Assembly (NCBI RefSeq): GCF_016820495.1
Contig: NZ_JADHDU010000002.1
Span: forward strand, 413,001 to 477,000
Source: Planococcus beigongshangi
Lineage (GTDB): Bacteria; Bacillota; Bacilli; Bacillales_A; Planococcaceae
DNA: 64,000 nucleotides
Reading direction: 5' to 3'
Below, piece after piece: positions 18,632 through 29,658 of this stretch. The position numbers and the translations under genes were made by a program. How positions within the stretch are numbered: position 1 is the first letter of the stretch; each line of letters begins with the position of its first letter. Below the pieces are notes generated by a model that ran no database searches, was not told the origin of the DNA, and saw only the letters and a list, made by a program, of their open reading frames with translations.

Positions 18632-20955
18632 TTATTTTCTCCTTCTAAAGCGATTTCGAGCGCTTCGTCTGCTTCGGAGACAAACTTGAACGTCAATTGT
18701 TCACGGACGGTATCCGGAATATCTTCGATGTCGCGTTCATTCTCCATCGGCAGGATGATTGTCGTAAGCCCTGCACGGTGTGCACTCAATGTTTTTTCTT
18801 TTACGCCGCCGATTGGCAGGACACGGCCACGCAAGGTGATTTCACCCGTCATGCCGACTTCGCGGCGAATCGGACGTTTCGACAAGGCGGATACCAATGC
18901 AGTCGCAATCGTAATCCCGGCTGATGGGCCATCTTTTGGAACAGCGCCTTCCGGAACGTGGATGTGAATATCATGGGATTCGTGGAAATTCGGATCCAGG
19001 CCAAGCGACTCGGCTTTCGAACGCACGAACGACAAGGCCGTCTGCGCTGATTCCTTCATGACATCGCCAAGTTTACCGGTCAATTGCAGTTTTCCTTTGC
19101 CCGGTGACAGGGCCACTTCGATCTGCAGCGTGTCGCCGCCCACACTCGTGTAGGCAAGGCCCGTCGCAACGCCGACCTGATTTTCGGTTTCAGCCATGCC
19201 GTAACGGAATTTGCGTTTGCCCAGATATTCTTCGACTTCCGACTCCGTCACTTTGACGGACGTCTTATCCTTTGACACGATTTCTTTCGTCACTTTACGG
19301 CAAATCGATGCCAGCTGACGCTCAAGTCCGCGGACGCCCGCTTCTCTCGTGTGGTAACGGACAATCGCAAGGAAAGCATCATCTGTAAATTGCAGCTGAT
19401 CAGGTGTCAGACCGTGTTCGGCAATTTGTTTCGGCGCCAAATGATTCTTAGCGATTTCCATTTTTTCCGCTTCGGTATACCCTGCAATCGAAATGACTTC
19501 CATCCGGTCGCGCAGCGGTCCTGGAATCGTGCTGAGATCATTCGCTGTGGCAATGAAAAGCACGTTCGAAAGATCATAAGTTTCTTCTATATAATGATCG
19601 CTGAATGAATTATTCTGTTCTGGGTCCAATACCTCCAGCATCGCTGCAGATGGATCTCCTCTGAAGTCATTCGACATTTTCTCGATTTCATCCAAAAGGA
19701 ATACCGGATTCACCGTACCCGCTCGTTTCATTCCCTGAATAATCCGGCCCGGCATGGCGCCGACATATGTGCGGCGGTGGCCGCGGATTTCCGATTCGTC
19801 ACGTACGCCGCCCAGGGAGATCCGGACGAATTTGCGGTCGAGTGATTCGGCAATGGATTTTGCAAGCGACGTTTTACCGACGCCCGGAGGCCCGACGAGG
19901 CAAAGGATCGGTCCGCGCAGTGATTGAGTCATCTGCTGGACAGCCAGGTACTCAAGTACCCGTTCTTTTACTGTCTCAAGCCCATCATGATCACGGTTCA
20001 AAACTTCTTCCGCGTATTTGATATCGAGGCGGTCTTCGGTCTTTTCAGACCATGGAATGGTGACTAACCACTCGATATAATTGCGGATAATGCCGCTTTC
20101 CGCTGCCGCAGAAGGCAATTTCTCGTAGCGATCAAGCTCTTTCAACGCGGTCTTCTTCGTCGACTCCGGCATACCGGCTGCGTCGATCCGTTTTTTCAAA
20201 TCGGATACTTCGCCTGTTTTGCCGTCTTTATCGCCAAGTTCCGTCTGGATCGCTTTCATCTGCTCCCGCAGATAGAATTCTTTTTGCGTCTGTTCCATCG
20301 CTTTTTTGACGCGCTGATTGATGCGTTTCTCCAAATCGAGGACTTCGTGTTCATTATGCAGACGGCCGATCAGCATCTCCAGACGCTTGCTGATGTCAAA
20401 AGTTTCCAGTATTTCTTGCTTGCCTGCCATCTTCAAAGGCAGGTGCGATGCCACCATATCAGCCAGCCGTCCCGGTTCTTCGATATCTTCCACTGTCTTG
20501 AATGTTTCGTTTGTAACCTTTTTCGATGCTTTGGAATATTTTTCAAAATGCTCAAGCAATAAACGCATCAATGCATCCTGCTCGGCATCCTTTTCAGTTT
20601 CATCGGGGAATGAAGTCACTTCCACCATCGAGAACTTTTCGCCCTCTTCATACGATTTCCACTGGCCGCGCTCAAGTCCTTCAACCAGTACACGGATGGT
20701 GCCGTTCGGCAATTTCAGCATCTGTTTGACATAGGCAAGCGTACCGATGCGTTGCAGATCCTCTTTCGCCGGCTGTTCCAGATTGATATCCTTTTGGGTC
20801 GCAAGGAAAATAATATTGTCTTCAAGTAAAGCCTGTTCCAATGCAGCCACTGAACGCTCGCGTCCGACATCGATATGCAAAACCATTGTCGGGAAAACAA
20901 GAAGTCCACGCAGCGGCAATAAAGGCACCTGTCTTGTAACTTTCTTCTTAGCCAT
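18628..20955 (-). CDS. lonA: ATP-dependent Lon protease, class A
   Basis: A 775-residue AAA+ serine protease that degrades damaged and regulatory proteins. It has an N-terminal substrate domain, a coiled coil, Walker [16 protein letters not shown] (near 355), and a C-terminal Ser-Lys protease domain with PKDGPSAG (Ser near 680) and a Lys near 720. The ribosome site GGAGGTGG precedes the ATG. The length equals B. subtilis LonA (774). The forespore paralogue lonB, which sits between clpX and lonA in B. subtilis, is missing. Confidence 0.97.
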   Translation of the reverse strand: MAKKKVTRQVPLLPLRGLLVFPTMVLHIDVGRERSVAALEQALLEDNIIFLATQKDINLEQPAKEDLQRIGTLAYVKQMLKLPNGTIRVLVEGLERGQWKSYEEGEKFSMVEVTSFPDETEKDAEQDALMRLLLEHFEKYSKASKKVTNETFKTVEDIEEPGRLADMVASHLPLKMAGKQEILETFDISKRLEMLIGRLHNEHEVLDLEKRINQRVKKAMEQTQKEFYLREQMKAIQTELGDKDGKTGEVSDLKKRIDAAGMPESTKKTALKELDRYEKLPSAAAESGIIRNYIEWLVTIPWSEKTEDRLDIKYAEEVLNRDHDGLETVKERVLEYLAVQQMTQSLRGPILCLVGPPGVGKTSLAKSIAESLDRKFVRISLGGVRDESEIRGHRRTYVGAMPGRIIQGMKRAGTVNPVFLLDEIEKMSNDFRGDPSAAMLEVLDPEQNNSFSDHYIEETYDLSNVLFIATANDLSTIPGPLRDRMEVISIAGYTEAEKMEIAKNHLAPKQIAEHGLTPDQLQFTDDAFLAIVRYHTREAGVRGLERQLASICRKVTKEIVSKDKTSVKVTESEVEEYLGKRKFRYGMAETENQVGVATGLAYTSVGGDTLQIEVALSPGKGKLQLTGKLGDVMKESAQTALSFVRSKAESLGLDPNFHESHDIHIHVPEGAVPKDGPSAGITIATALVSALSKRPIRREVGMTGEITLRGRVLPIGGVKEKTLSAHRAGLTTIILPMENERDIEDIPDTVREQLTFKFVSEADEALEIALEGENK

Positions 20956-21104
20956 CTGTAAGCCACCTCCGGGAGTGTGTGTCTATAAATATATTTCTAA
21001 GTAAGTGGGTCTAATGAATTCACTTCAGAAGGACGCTTTCCGCAGGGAGCTAGTCCTGCAGGAGCCGCCTTCTTCCGTTCATTCATTTATAGAAGATTCA
21101 ATTA

Positions 21105-21160
21105 GATATGAAGCAAAACAGGAGCACGGTTTATGAATCACTCTGTTTTGCGTAATACCG
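21105..21160. repeat. MITE-like element, copy 2 (56 bp, short form)
   Basis: The left end GATATGAAGCAAAACAG and right end CTGTTTTGCGTAATACCG are nearly all that remains, with a ~22-bp interior. It ends five bases before the clpX stop codon, so the element and the altered ClpX tail may be linked. Confidence 0.75.
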
Positions 21161-21164
21161 GTTA

Positions 21165-22484
21165 TTAACTGAATATAAGAATATAAAAACCAAAAAAATG
21201 GACTGGCCCAGACCGCGCGGATGTTTTCTCATTATTATCTGCAATGTATTCAGTGCCATCTTCCAACATGAGTTTTGGCTGAACTTTTTCAGTGATTGTC
21301 TCTTTTGTGATGATGCATTCCACGATATCTTCACGCGAAGGCAAGTCGAACATCACATCAAGCATGACATTCTCGATGATTGAGCGAAGACCGCGGGCAC
21401 CTGTTTTGCGTTCGATCGCCAGTTTCGCGATTTCCACAAGCGCTTCGTCTTCAAACGTCAATTCGACACCGTCAAGTTCCATCATTTTCTGATATTGCTT
21501 GATCAATGCGTTTTTCGGTTCTGTCAGAATCTGCACCAGGGCATTTTCATCCAATTGCTCGAGGCTTGCCAAGACCGGCAAACGTCCGATGAATTCTGGA
21601 ATCAGGCCGAATTTGAGCAGATCTTCCGGAATCAATTGGCTGAGCAATGATTTCTCGTCGACTTCCTCTTTGTTCGGATCTGCACCGAAACCGATGACTT
21701 TATTGCCCAGACGGCGTTTGATGATCTGATCTACTCCGTCAAAAGCACCGCCCACGATGAACAATACGTTCGTCGTATCGATCTGGATGAATTCCTGATG
21801 CGGATGCTTGCGGCCGCCTTGCGGTGGAACGCTTGCAGTCGTGCCTTCAAGAATTTTCAGCAATGCCTGCTGAACACCTTCACCCGATACATCACGCGTG
21901 ATTGACGGGTTCTCTGATTTACGGGCCACTTTATCGATCTCGTCGATATAGATGATGCCTTTTTCAGCGCGTTCAACATCATAGTCTGCAGCCTGGATCA
22001 GTTTAAGCAGGATGTTCTCGACGTCTTCACCGACATAGCCGGCTTCCGTGAGGGATGTCGCATCCGCTATGGCGAACGGCACGTTCAAAATGCGTGCCAG
22101 TGTTTGCGCCAATAGCGTTTTCCCGCTTCCTGTCGGTCCGATCAAAACGATATTCGATTTCGAAAGTTCAACATCGTCGATCTTGCTTTGGGAATTGACG
22201 CGTTTGTAATGGTTGTAAACGGCTACTGCCAGCGATTTTTTCGCTTTATCCTGGCCGATTACATAGTTCCCAAGGATATCCATGATCTCTTTCGGTTTTG
22301 GAACTTCCTTGAACTCAACCGCTTCTTCGGTACCCAGCTCTTCTTCCACGATTTCCGTGCAGAGCTCGATACATTCGTCACATATATATACACCTGGTCC
22401 TGCAACCAGTTTTCGAACCTGTTCTTGAGGTTTGCCACAGAAAGAACATTTCAGATGGTCTTTTTCGTCATTAAATTTGAACAA
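21165..22484 (-). CDS. clpX: ClpXP unfoldase ATPase subunit ClpX
   Basis: A 439-residue AAA+ unfoldase feeding proteins to ClpP. The N-terminal C4 zinc-binding domain has Cys13, 16, 35 and 38. Walker A is GPTGSGKT, and the ClpP-docking IGF loop reads KVIGFGAD. The preferred start is TTG 22484 ([10 protein letters not shown]) with AGGGGTG six bases upstream; GTG 22493 overlaps the ribosome site. The normal family end resembles NEKTSA, but here 16 further residues follow ([16 protein letters not shown]) and stop next to a MITE-like element. The core is intact, so activity is expected. Confidence 0.96.
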   Translation of the reverse strand: MFKFNDEKDHLKCSFCGKPQEQVRKLVAGPGVYICDECIELCTEIVEEELGTEEAVEFKEVPKPKEIMDILGNYVIGQDKAKKSLAVAVYNHYKRVNSQSKIDDVELSKSNIVLIGPTGSGKTLLAQTLARILNVPFAIADATSLTEAGYVGEDVENILLKLIQAADYDVERAEKGIIYIDEIDKVARKSENPSITRDVSGEGVQQALLKILEGTTASVPPQGGRKHPHQEFIQIDTTNVLFIVGGAFDGVDQIIKRRLGNKVIGFGADPNKEEVDEKSLLSQLIPEDLLKFGLIPEFIGRLPVLASLEQLDENALVQILTEPKNALIKQYQKMMELDGVELTFEDEALVEIAKLAIERKTGARGLRSIIENVMLDVMFDLPSREDIVECIITKETITEKVQPKLMLEDGTEYIADNNEKTSARSGPVHFFGFYILIFS

Positions 22485-22598
22485 TGTATTCACCCCTATT
22501 CAAGCCATAATCTTACAAGATTCCAATGCGTAGAGCAACTAATTAGCTTCAATGCCGCGCTTTAAAACTTATGTGTTATCAATGGTCTTCTATGTAGA

Positions 22599-22626
22599 GA
22601 AAACAAGGCACGTCTCCGCGCCTTGT
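22599..22626 (-). terminator. terminator of tig
   Basis: ACAAGGCGCG-GAGA-CGTGCCTTGT, followed by TTTC on the minus strand, between tig and clpX. Confidence 0.75.
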
Positions 22627-22649
22627 CCTATTTTTTTGCTATGAATAAT

Positions 22650-23963
22650 TTATTCTGCGCTTTCAGCGTTTTCCACTTCAGTAGTGATGTTCGCATTTTC
22701 AACAAGGAATTCAACTGTGTTCTGCATGCGAATATCGTTTTCAAGCATTTCAGTGCCGCCAAGTGCAGCTTTGATCTGCTCGATATCCATATTGAACTGG
22801 CCAGCCATCTTCTCAAGCTCTTTATCGATATCTTCAGAAGTCACTTCCATGTTTTCAGCTGCAGCAATTGCTTCCAACGTCAATGAAACACGTACGCGCG
22901 TTTCTGCGTCGCCTTTCATCTGCTCACGAAGAGCCGCTTCGTCCTGTCCAGAGAACTGGAAGTACAATTCAAGGTTCATGCCTTGCTGAGTCAACCGTTG
23001 TTCGAAGTCCTGCATCATGCGGTCCATTTCTGAATCGATCATTGCCTGCGGAATATCGATTGTTGCGTTTTCAGCTGCTTTTTGAACCAATTCGTCACGT
23101 AAAACGGCATCGGCATTAGCGGCTTTATCAGCTGCAGCTGCTTCTTTCATTTTCGTGCGGAGTTCGTCAAGACCTGAAACTTCAGCATCGATTTCTTTTG
23201 CGAAGTCATCGTTCAATTCAGGAAGTTCTTTTGCTTTCACTTCGTTAACTTTCACTTTGAACGTTGCAGCTTTTCCTGCAAGTTCAGCAGCGTGGTATTC
23301 TTCAGGGAAAGTCACTTCCACATCTTTTTCCTCGCCTGCTTTAACGCCTACCAATTGCTCTTCGAAGCCTGGGATGAACGAGTTAGAACCGATTTCAAGC
23401 GAGTAGTCAGTGCCTGCTCCGCCTTCAAACGCTTCTCCGTCTACAAATCCTTCGAAATCGATGACAGCTGTATCGCCTTCGACGATCGCTTCGTCTTCTT
23501 TGACAGCAAGTTCAGCGAAACGCTCTTGGTTCTCTTTCAATTTGCCTTCGATTTCTTCGTCAGTCACTTCAGTAGCCGGTTTAGTCACTTCTAGGCCTTT
23601 ATATTCGCCAAGCTGAACTTCCGGTTTAACAGTCACTTTAGCAGTGAATACAAGCGGCTGGCCTTTTTCGATTGTTTCGATGTCGATTTCAGGGCGGTCA
23701 ACCGGGTTGATCCCCGCTTCTTCTACAGCGTTTGCGTAAGCATCCGGCAAGATGAAGTCAATCGCATCCTGGTACAAAGATTCTACACCAAAACGTTTTT
23801 CGAACATTTGACGCGGCATTTTCCCTTTACGGAATCCTGGTACGTTGATTTCCTTAACGACTTTCTTGAACGCTTTGTCAAGTCCTGCGTTTACTTCCTC
23901 GGCTGGAACTTCGACTGTAAGTGTTCCTGTGTTACCTTCTTGCTTTTCCCATTTTGCTGACAT
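22650..23963 (-). CDS. tig: trigger factor chaperone
   Basis: A 437-residue ribosome-bound chaperone and prolyl isomerase. The ribosome-binding signature [17 protein letters not shown] lies near residue 45. The FKBP-like domain (about 160-245) contains [16 protein letters not shown], and the C-terminal chaperone domain is helical and acidic. ATG 23963 ([10 protein letters not shown]) has GGAGGG upstream; an in-frame start at 23978 is unlikely. It lies upstream of clpX as in most bacteria. Confidence 0.96.
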   Translation of the reverse strand: MSAKWEKQEGNTGTLTVEVPAEEVNAGLDKAFKKVVKEINVPGFRKGKMPRQMFEKRFGVESLYQDAIDFILPDAYANAVEEAGINPVDRPEIDIETIEKGQPLVFTAKVTVKPEVQLGEYKGLEVTKPATEVTDEEIEGKLKENQERFAELAVKEDEAIVEGDTAVIDFEGFVDGEAFEGGAGTDYSLEIGSNSFIPGFEEQLVGVKAGEEKDVEVTFPEEYHAAELAGKAATFKVKVNEVKAKELPELNDDFAKEIDAEVSGLDELRTKMKEAAAADKAANADAVLRDELVQKAAENATIDIPQAMIDSEMDRMMQDFEQRLTQQGMNLELYFQFSGQDEAALREQMKGDAETRVRVSLTLEAIAAAENMEVTSEDIDKELEKMAGQFNMDIEQIKAALGGTEMLENDIRMQNTVEFLVENANITTEVENAESAE

Positions 23964-24030
23964 ATATAAGCCCTCCAAACATTTTTTACAAAGTCATTCT
24001 CTCGTTTATACGAATTTAGACAACTTCAAT

Positions 24031-24058
24031 ATTATATCATACCTGATACGAGGTTCAA
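24031..24058 (-). promoter_or_regulatory. sigma-A-type promoter of tig
   Basis: -35 TTGAAC (complement of 24053-24058), 16-base spacer, -10 TATAAT (complement of 24031-24036), about 70 bases before the start codon. Confidence 0.75.
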
Positions 24059-24064
24059 CTATTT

Positions 24065-25042
24065 CTATTCATTGCGCATTTCAAACCACATTTCGGCCTG
24101 GACGATCAGCTGATGCAAGTCTTCGGCGCCTGTTAAATTCCCTTGTCCGGTGAACAATCCTTCCAGATAGGAAAGATACGCTTCCGCCACTTCTTTTTCA
24201 TCGTAATCATCCATCAGGAATGGATAGAACAGATAGACATGGCGTTCGAACAGTTCATTGACCATTTGGAGACGTGTCGGATCTTTTACCAGCTGCTCAG
24301 CGAAAATCTCCTTTATGCCTCTTACCCGCGGACTGTTTTTCGGATCCGGCAGATTTGCGATGCTGAATTCCTGATTCCAGTGATATTTATGTATGTTCGC
24401 TTTTGCGTGGATCTTTTCCTGATGAAGGATGAACAGTATGTATGTCTTGGTCAAATAATCAATATCCGGATGTTCGACAAGCGCTATCATTTTCGCTGTC
24501 AGCGCTTTGAATGAGGAATGCGGAAGCTCCATCACTTTCCGTTCCTGTTCATAAGGTTTCAGCTTCAGGAACTTTTCCGTCGAGAATTGGTCTGCATCGA
24601 TCTTTTCAATTGATTTGGAAGCGATCCGTTCATTCAGATCCCGCAGCAAGTGAAATTGTTCCAGCCGTTCCGCCGGCAGCACATTTTCCTCGATCAACGC
24701 TTCGATCACGCTCTCAGCTTCTTCAAACTCACGCACCTGCATTAAAATGCTTATGTATAGCTCCATCGTTTCCAGGTAATGGATCGGTCCGACATTCAAC
24801 AGCTCCCTGCAGACTTCGAGCGCCTCCTCATAATCCCCCAGCTCATAGAGGCAATAGGAATAAGCGCCAAGCGCCGCCGGATGCTCCGGTTCATAAGTCA
24901 GCACCTGGTAGAGCCCGTCCCTTGCCTCTTCATACCGCTCCTGCTTCAAAAGCGTCATGCCTTCGGTCAGCAGCCGGCTGATCGTTGTCGGGAACACCAC
25001 CACATTGCCTTTCCTTTTCAGATCCCTGTATTTTTTACGCAT
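24065..25042 (-). CDS. ysoA: TPR-repeat protein, YsoA-like
   Basis: A 325-residue soluble helical protein. Tetratricopeptide-like pairs fill roughly residues 20-135 (for example ARDGLYQVLTYEPEHPAALG and the following EEALEVCRELLNVGP). A C-terminal helical region without a recognised domain follows. The likely role is protein-protein contact; no enzyme motif is seen. ATG 25042 has GGGAGGTGAG upstream and is preferred over 25051. B. subtilis has ysoA at the same place before tig. Confidence 0.82.
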   Translation of the reverse strand: MRKKYRDLKRKGNVVVFPTTISRLLTEGMTLLKQERYEEARDGLYQVLTYEPEHPAALGAYSYCLYELGDYEEALEVCRELLNVGPIHYLETMELYISILMQVREFEEAESVIEALIEENVLPAERLEQFHLLRDLNERIASKSIEKIDADQFSTEKFLKLKPYEQERKVMELPHSSFKALTAKMIALVEHPDIDYLTKTYILFILHQEKIHAKANIHKYHWNQEFSIANLPDPKNSPRVRGIKEIFAEQLVKDPTRLQMVNELFERHVYLFYPFLMDDYDEKEVAEAYLSYLEGLFTGQGNLTGAEDLHQLIVQAEMWFEMRNE

Positions 25043-25199
25043 GCAACTCACCTCCCTCGCACAATGCTCCTTACCTCTACAGCATTGCCTAAATAAAAAA
25101 TTTTTAAACCTGTCCTCAAGTGCGCCAGCCGTTGCCCTTGTCTGCTTGTCCGGTTTATTTTACTATACCACTCCTAAAATGATTTCAATGCAAAAATAA

Positions 25200-25231
25200 A
25201 GAAAAAACCCTTTCAGAAGAAAGAGTTTTTA
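25200..25231 (-). terminator. terminator of the YdcF-like gene
   Basis: AACTCTTTC-ttct-GAAAGGGTT followed by TTTTC on the minus strand, just past the stop at 25237. Confidence 0.75.
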
Positions 25232-25236
25232 ATGCA

Positions 25237-25827
25237 TCAATCACCGATCGAAAACGAGTACGCGACGTATGCCCCGATTTCACGGAAGAAAAAAGGCACG
25301 ATCGTTTTCAATGAATTATATTCCGACGTCTGGGTCGGCGAAGCAAATACATCGAAGCCGGTATCCTCAGCCATTTGTATCGCCCGCTTCATATGGAGCG
25401 GATCACTGACGACCAGGAAATTCATCAGGCCGTTGATATTGGCCAGCTCTTCCACATAGCGGAAGTTTTCGATCGTCACGAGCGAGCGGTCTTCTATGTA
25501 GATATCTTCTTCCGGAATGCCGTGGGCCATTGCGTAGGTTTTTGCTACGACCGATTCGGCGAGTTCCGAGCCGTTCGTTTTGCCGCCAGTGAAGATGATT
25601 TTTTCTACATAATCATTTTCATACAGCCAGATCGAATGGTTGATGCGTTCGCGGAACACAGGCGACGGTTCATCTCCCCATACCGCGGTGCCGAGGACGA
25701 TCGCAGCGTCCGCATGCACCAGTTCGTTCGTCTCTGCATATGTCCAAATATCGTAAGCGGCATTGCCGCTGAATCCTATCAATAAAACCAAGGTGGCCAA
25801 TGCTATCTTAAGTGGAAGTTTCATCAT
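25237..25827 (-). CDS. YdcF/SanA-family (DUF218) protein
   Basis: A 196-residue protein with one N-terminal membrane helix (LKIALATLVLLIGFSGNAAY) and an outside-facing DUF218 domain. Family motifs include ADAAIVLGTAVWGD, IIFTGGKTNGSELAE, EDRSLVTIENFRYV and VVSDPLHMKRAIQMAEDTG. Members such as SanA and YdcF are linked to envelope integrity, but the reaction is not settled. It stands alone with its own terminator. The duplicated start MM leaves a one-residue ambiguity. Confidence 0.85.
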   Translation of the reverse strand: MMKLPLKIALATLVLLIGFSGNAAYDIWTYAETNELVHADAAIVLGTAVWGDEPSPVFRERINHSIWLYENDYVEKIIFTGGKTNGSELAESVVAKTYAMAHGIPEEDIYIEDRSLVTIENFRYVEELANINGLMNFLVVSDPLHMKRAIQMAEDTGFDVFASPTQTSEYNSLKTIVPFFFREIGAYVAYSFSIGD

Positions 25828-25985
25828 TGCCGGTTGTTCATCCTTTTTTATTTCATGGGTCCTGCCGAAATCCGCATATTCTCCGATCAGGCCATCTACA
25901 GTTTAGCAAAATAGAGGGCATTAATGAATGGATTTCACGGAAATAGAATTCCGTTTTTCAAGGGGTTCACAAAATGCTCAAAGAA

Positions 25986-26019
25986 AAACCTCCCTGCCAA
26001 TAAATGGCAGGGAGGCTTT
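25986..26019 (-). terminator. terminator of tRNA-Arg
   Basis: GCCTCCCTGCCA and TGGCAGGGAGG form a long stem with a short A/T loop, then TTTTTC on the minus strand, 13 bases beyond the tRNA. Confidence 0.9.
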
Positions 26020-26031
26020 CTCGCGTTTTTA

Positions 26032-26105
<74 letters not shown>

Positions 26106-26254
26106 ATTGCTTTGAAATGAAATGCATTTTCTCACTGCTTGGCAGCGGCTGATGCATTCTATTTCGAAAGACAATTTTAATTATAGAAATGTTTCTCTGA
26201 AATGTCAACGCTATTTTAAAAAAACATTATAATTTATATAAAATCACTTGTAGC

Positions 26255-26854
26255 TTAGTTATTGCTTAGGCCAGGCATCGCTTTCCCTAGTTCACGAATA
26301 GCATTTCCACGATGCGAAATAGAGGCTTTTTCCTCTGGTTTCATTTGCCCCATCGTTTTATCCAAAGATGGCACATAAAAAATCGGATCATAGCCAAAGC
26401 CGTTATCGCCTTCGCGTTCAGTGGCGATCAATCCTTCACAGACACCTTCGAAGAGCTGCGTCTTCTCTCCAGGTGCTGCCAGTGCCAATACACAGCGGAA
26501 ACGGGCTGTCCGCTCCTCTTCCGGGATCTGCACCATTTTTTGAAGGACTTTGTCGATATTGGAGCTGTCGTTCTTCTGTTCACCCGAATAGCGTGCAGAA
26601 TAGACGCCCGGTTCGCCTCCAAGCGCATCGATTTCAAGGCCGCTGTCGTCTGCAATGACGGTTGCCTGTAGTTCTTCAGCAATCGCAACAGCTTTCAGGA
26701 TCGCGTTTTCTTCGAATGTTACGCCTGTTTCTTCGACGTCCATATGCGGAGCGACGTCATGCAATGTTAGCACTTTATAGCCCATCGGCTCGAGCAATGC
26801 TTCAAAATCTTTCGCTTTGCCTTTATTTTTTGTGGCGATGATGATCTCTTTCAT
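26255..26854 (-). CDS. ysnA: XTP/dITP diphosphatase (RdgB/HAM1 family)
   Basis: A 199-residue pyrophosphatase that removes non-canonical purine triphosphates. [14 protein letters not shown] forms the nucleotide-binding start. The [15 protein letters not shown] motif carries metal-binding Asp, and [18 protein letters not shown] with [14 protein letters not shown] completes the family pattern. The ATG overlaps the rph stop by four bases. Order racE-rph-ysnA as in B. subtilis, but gerM is missing. Confidence 0.95.
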   Translation of the reverse strand: MKEIIIATKNKGKAKDFEALLEPMGYKVLTLHDVAPHMDVEETGVTFEENAILKAVAIAEELQATVIADDSGLEIDALGGEPGVYSARYSGEQKNDSSNIDKVLQKMVQIPEEERTARFRCVLALAAPGEKTQLFEGVCEGLIATEREGDNGFGYDPIFYVPSLDKTMGQMKPEEKASISHRGNAIRELGKAMPGLSNN

Positions 26855-27600
26855 AGTTCCGACCTCGTTTCTTCTCCGATTCTCAGTGCCATGTCACCTA
26901 AAACCTCTTTTTGGATTTCTATCAGACGCTGGATTCCTTGTTCTCCAAGATCCAATAATTCATTCAATTGCGCGCGTGTGAACGTCGATTCCTCACCCGT
27001 CCCCTGCAATTCAACAAAATTGCCTTTGCCTGTCATCACCAGGTTCATATCGACTTCAGCTGTTGAATCCTCGATATAATCCAGATCCAGAATTGCGCCG
27101 TTGTCTTTTGTGATGCCGACACTTGTCGCTGCCAGGAAATCGGTAACCGGGAATGCCGGCAACTCCAATTTGCTGATGGCCATCACCATGGCGACATACG
27201 CGCCGGTGATTGACGCTGTACGTGTGCCGCCGTCCGCCTGGATTACATCACAGTCCAGCCACAGTGTACGTTCGCCCAGCTTATCCAGGTCGACCACTGC
27301 ACGGAGCGCACGTCCGATCAGACGCTGGATTTCCATCGTACGGCCCCCGATTTTACCTGCCGATGCCTCTCGGCGATTACGGCTGCCCGTCGCACGCGGC
27401 AGCATCGAATACTCCGCGGTGATCCAGCCTTTGCCCTGGCCTCTCAGGAACCCGGGGACCTTTTCTTCGATGGTAGCGGTACAGATCACTTTCGTCTGGC
27501 CGACCGTAATCAGCACAGACCCTTCAGGATGAATCAAATAATCTGCTTCAATATGGATGGGACGGAGCTCGCCCGGATTTCGTTCGTCTGTTCTTGTCAT
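26851..27600 (-). CDS. rph: ribonuclease PH
   Basis: A 249-residue phosphorolytic 3'-5' exoribonuclease that trims tRNA 3' ends. [21 protein letters not shown] and [11 protein letters not shown] carry phosphate-binding arginines, and [21 protein letters not shown] the catalytic Asp region. AAGGAGG precedes the ATG. It is coupled to ysnA and separated from racE by the racE terminator. Confidence 0.96.
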   Translation of the reverse strand: MTRTDERNPGELRPIHIEADYLIHPEGSVLITVGQTKVICTATIEEKVPGFLRGQGKGWITAEYSMLPRATGSRNRREASAGKIGGRTMEIQRLIGRALRAVVDLDKLGERTLWLDCDVIQADGGTRTASITGAYVAMVMAISKLELPAFPVTDFLAATSVGITKDNGAILDLDYIEDSTAEVDMNLVMTGKGNFVELQGTGEESTFTRAQLNELLDLGEQGIQRLIEIQKEVLGDMALRIGEETRSEL

Positions 27601-27654
27601 GGATATCCTCCTTATATTTACTCGAATAGCGTACCATATTTTTTTATGGGCGAC

Positions 27655-27684
27655 AAAAAACCCGATGACCAGGCCATCAGGTTT
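27655..27684 (-). terminator. terminator of racE
   Basis: AAACCTGATGGCC and GTCATCGGGTTT pair, then TTTTTT. The stem overlaps the racE stop codon. Confidence 0.85.
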
Positions 27685-28486
27685 AAAGGAATTTTATTTG
27701 GCGGACATCCGGATGTTCGATCGCAAGCCATTTCTCTATGATGGACCGGAAAATCGCCATGGAACCTGACGTGTAAAATTTATGCACAGGCTTATGGCCG
27801 GTTTCAGCCAGCATATGCTGGAAGCGCAGATGATTTTCGACATCTTTTGCCGTCTCGGCGGCAGAGGACAGGACAGTCACCGACGGACCGACTTCCTTTT
27901 CGATGAAGCGCTGAAGCAGCGGATAATGCGTACAGCCGAGAATGACCGTATCAAACGCTTCAGCTTTCAAAGGCGCCAGCGTCTCCCTGACCATATTCCG
28001 CGCAAACTCCCCTTCATATTCATCACTTTCAACGAGAGGGACGAATTTCGGGCAGGCCAATTGCGTAATCTGGCAGGATGATTTCAACGACTTCAAAGCA
28101 TGTTCATATGCTCCGCTCTTCACTGTGCCCTCCGTGCCCAGAACCGCAATCTGGCTGTCATGCGATGCCTTCATCGCTGCACGGGCTCCCGGAAAGATGA
28201 CGCCGATCACCGGAATCGGCAATTGCTTCTGCAGGCTGTCGAGCGTGGCCGCAGTTGCCGTGTTGCATGCAATGACGAGCAGTTTGATATTCTTCCCCAT
28301 TAAAGCACGCGCCATTTGCCATGTATATTTCCTTACTTCCGCCTGGGGCCGGGGTCCATATGGACATCGGGCATTATCCCCGATGTAGATCAGCTTTTCA
28401 TGCGGCAGGAGACGCATGATCTCTTTTGCCACCGTCAGTCCTCCGACACCTGAATCGATCACTCCGATTGGCGCATTTGCTTGCAT
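27683..28486 (-). CDS. racE: glutamate racemase
   Basis: A 267-residue cofactor-independent racemase supplying D-glutamate for peptidoglycan. [17 protein letters not shown] contains the substrate-binding Asp and Ser. The two catalytic cysteines are in [15 protein letters not shown] and LGCTHYPLL. It lies downstream of ysmB. In B. subtilis gerE and gerM flank racE; neither is here. Confidence 0.96.
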   Translation of the reverse strand: MQANAPIGVIDSGVGGLTVAKEIMRLLPHEKLIYIGDNARCPYGPRPQAEVRKYTWQMARALMGKNIKLLVIACNTATAATLDSLQKQLPIPVIGVIFPGARAAMKASHDSQIAVLGTEGTVKSGAYEHALKSLKSSCQITQLACPKFVPLVESDEYEGEFARNMVRETLAPLKAEAFDTVILGCTHYPLLQRFIEKEVGPSVTVLSSAAETAKDVENHLRFQHMLAETGHKPVHKFYTSGSMAIFRSIIEKWLAIEHPDVRQIKFL

Positions 28487-28496
28487 GATTCCGCCT

Positions 28497-28949
28497 CTAT
28501 TTCATGTTCGTGTGCAATTTCTCCAACAGGAATGAAAATTGCTCCACTTCGTCTTCGCTGAATTCAGTCAATACATTCTGCAGGTAGTCCCGGCGTTTCT
28601 GGATCACTTCTTCGATGATCCGCTCGCCTTCTTTCAATAATTTGATGCGTACGACTCGGCGATCCTGTTCTTCGCGGATGCGCACAACAAGTTCATTCTT
28701 TTCCATGCGGTCCACCAGATCGGTCGTCGTGCTGAATGCCAGATACATTTTGTTCGACAGATCGCCGATCGTCATGTCGCCATGTTCGAAAAGCCATTGC
28801 AACGCGATGAACTGAGGCGGCGTAATGGTGTAGGAATTCAGGATTTCCCGTCCTTTCTGCTTGATGATGCCGGAAATATAGCGCAGTTCCTTTTCCATGA
28901 ATGCAACGCGTTCTTGGTCATGCGGGATGCCATTTGTGTTTTCATTCAT
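28497..28949 (-). CDS. ysmB: MarR-family regulator, YsmB-like
   Basis: A 150-residue winged-helix regulator. The recognition region is MTIGDLSNKMYLAFSTTTDLVDRMEKN with the wing VVRIREEQDRRVVRIKL. It lies between the thioesterase gene and racE as in B. subtilis. The ligand and targets are unknown. It ends 10 bases before racE, so it may be cotranscribed with it. Confidence 0.9.
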   Translation of the reverse strand: MNENTNGIPHDQERVAFMEKELRYISGIIKQKGREILNSYTITPPQFIALQWLFEHGDMTIGDLSNKMYLAFSTTTDLVDRMEKNELVVRIREEQDRRVVRIKLLKEGERIIEEVIQKRRDYLQNVLTEFSEDEVEQFSFLLEKLHTNMK

Positions 28950-29024
28950 AATCCATGTCCACTCCTTGAATACAACTATTATTTTATATAGTGAAGGTTT
29001 TTGATTTATTTAGCAAGAAGAGAC

Positions 29025-29492
29025 TTAAATTTCCGCGGAAATCATCTGCTTGTTTTCAAACAGCTCTTTTTCTTCCAGTGTCCACGGATGGCCTTTGCCT
29101 GTAGCTTTTGAAATCTGCACCATAGCACCTCTTCCGGTAAAGCAAGTCTCCCCTTTTGCGTTGACAACCCAATAATGGACATCGATCGACGACCTGCCGA
29201 TGGAAGCGATTTTCACGTAGACATCCAGCATTTCATCAAAATAGACCTGCTGTGTGTAATCGACTTGCATGTCGGCTATGACCGGGAATAAATCACCGTT
29301 CCCTTTCAGCCATCTCTGCATGAGGCCGAGTTCCTTCATATATTCAATGCGCGCAAATTCAAAATACGTGATCGGCACCGTATTGTTGACGTGACCGAAC
29401 ATATCCGTCTCTGAAAATCGCACTTGCACTGGTGCTGAAAAGTTGAATTCTTTTTTCCATTGGTCAAAATCGGTAATGTAATTGGCTTTCAT
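29025..29492 (-). CDS. ysmA: acyl-CoA thioesterase, hotdog fold (YsmA-like)
   Basis: A 155-residue 4-hydroxybenzoyl-CoA-thioesterase-type hotdog protein. The VRFSETDMFGHVNNTVPITYFEFARIEYM segment contains the active-site Asp of this family. It is expected to hydrolyse acyl-CoA esters; the chain preference is unknown. It lies downstream of sdhCAB, after the sdhB terminator. Confidence 0.88.
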   Translation of the reverse strand: MKANYITDFDQWKKEFNFSAPVQVRFSETDMFGHVNNTVPITYFEFARIEYMKELGLMQRWLKGNGDLFPVIADMQVDYTQQVYFDEMLDVYVKIASIGRSSIDVHYWVVNAKGETCFTGRGAMVQISKATGKGHPWTLEEKELFENKQMISAEI

Positions 29493-29617
29493 ACCCTTGC
29501 CTCCAGTTAAATTTCAGATACTATTTTATCAGTATAACAAAAACAGCACTGGCAGGCTCTCATTTTCATTTTTCGAAGCTATGATATTGATAATTATCTG
29601 CCCCCATTCCACTGGCA

Positions 29618-29647
29618 ATAAAAAAACCTCCACAAATGTGGAGGTTC
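29618..29647 (-). terminator. terminator of the sdhCAB operon
   Basis: AACCTCCACA-ttt-GTGGAGGTT followed by seven T on the minus strand. Confidence 0.9.
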
Positions 29648-29658
29648 TGGCTGATCGA

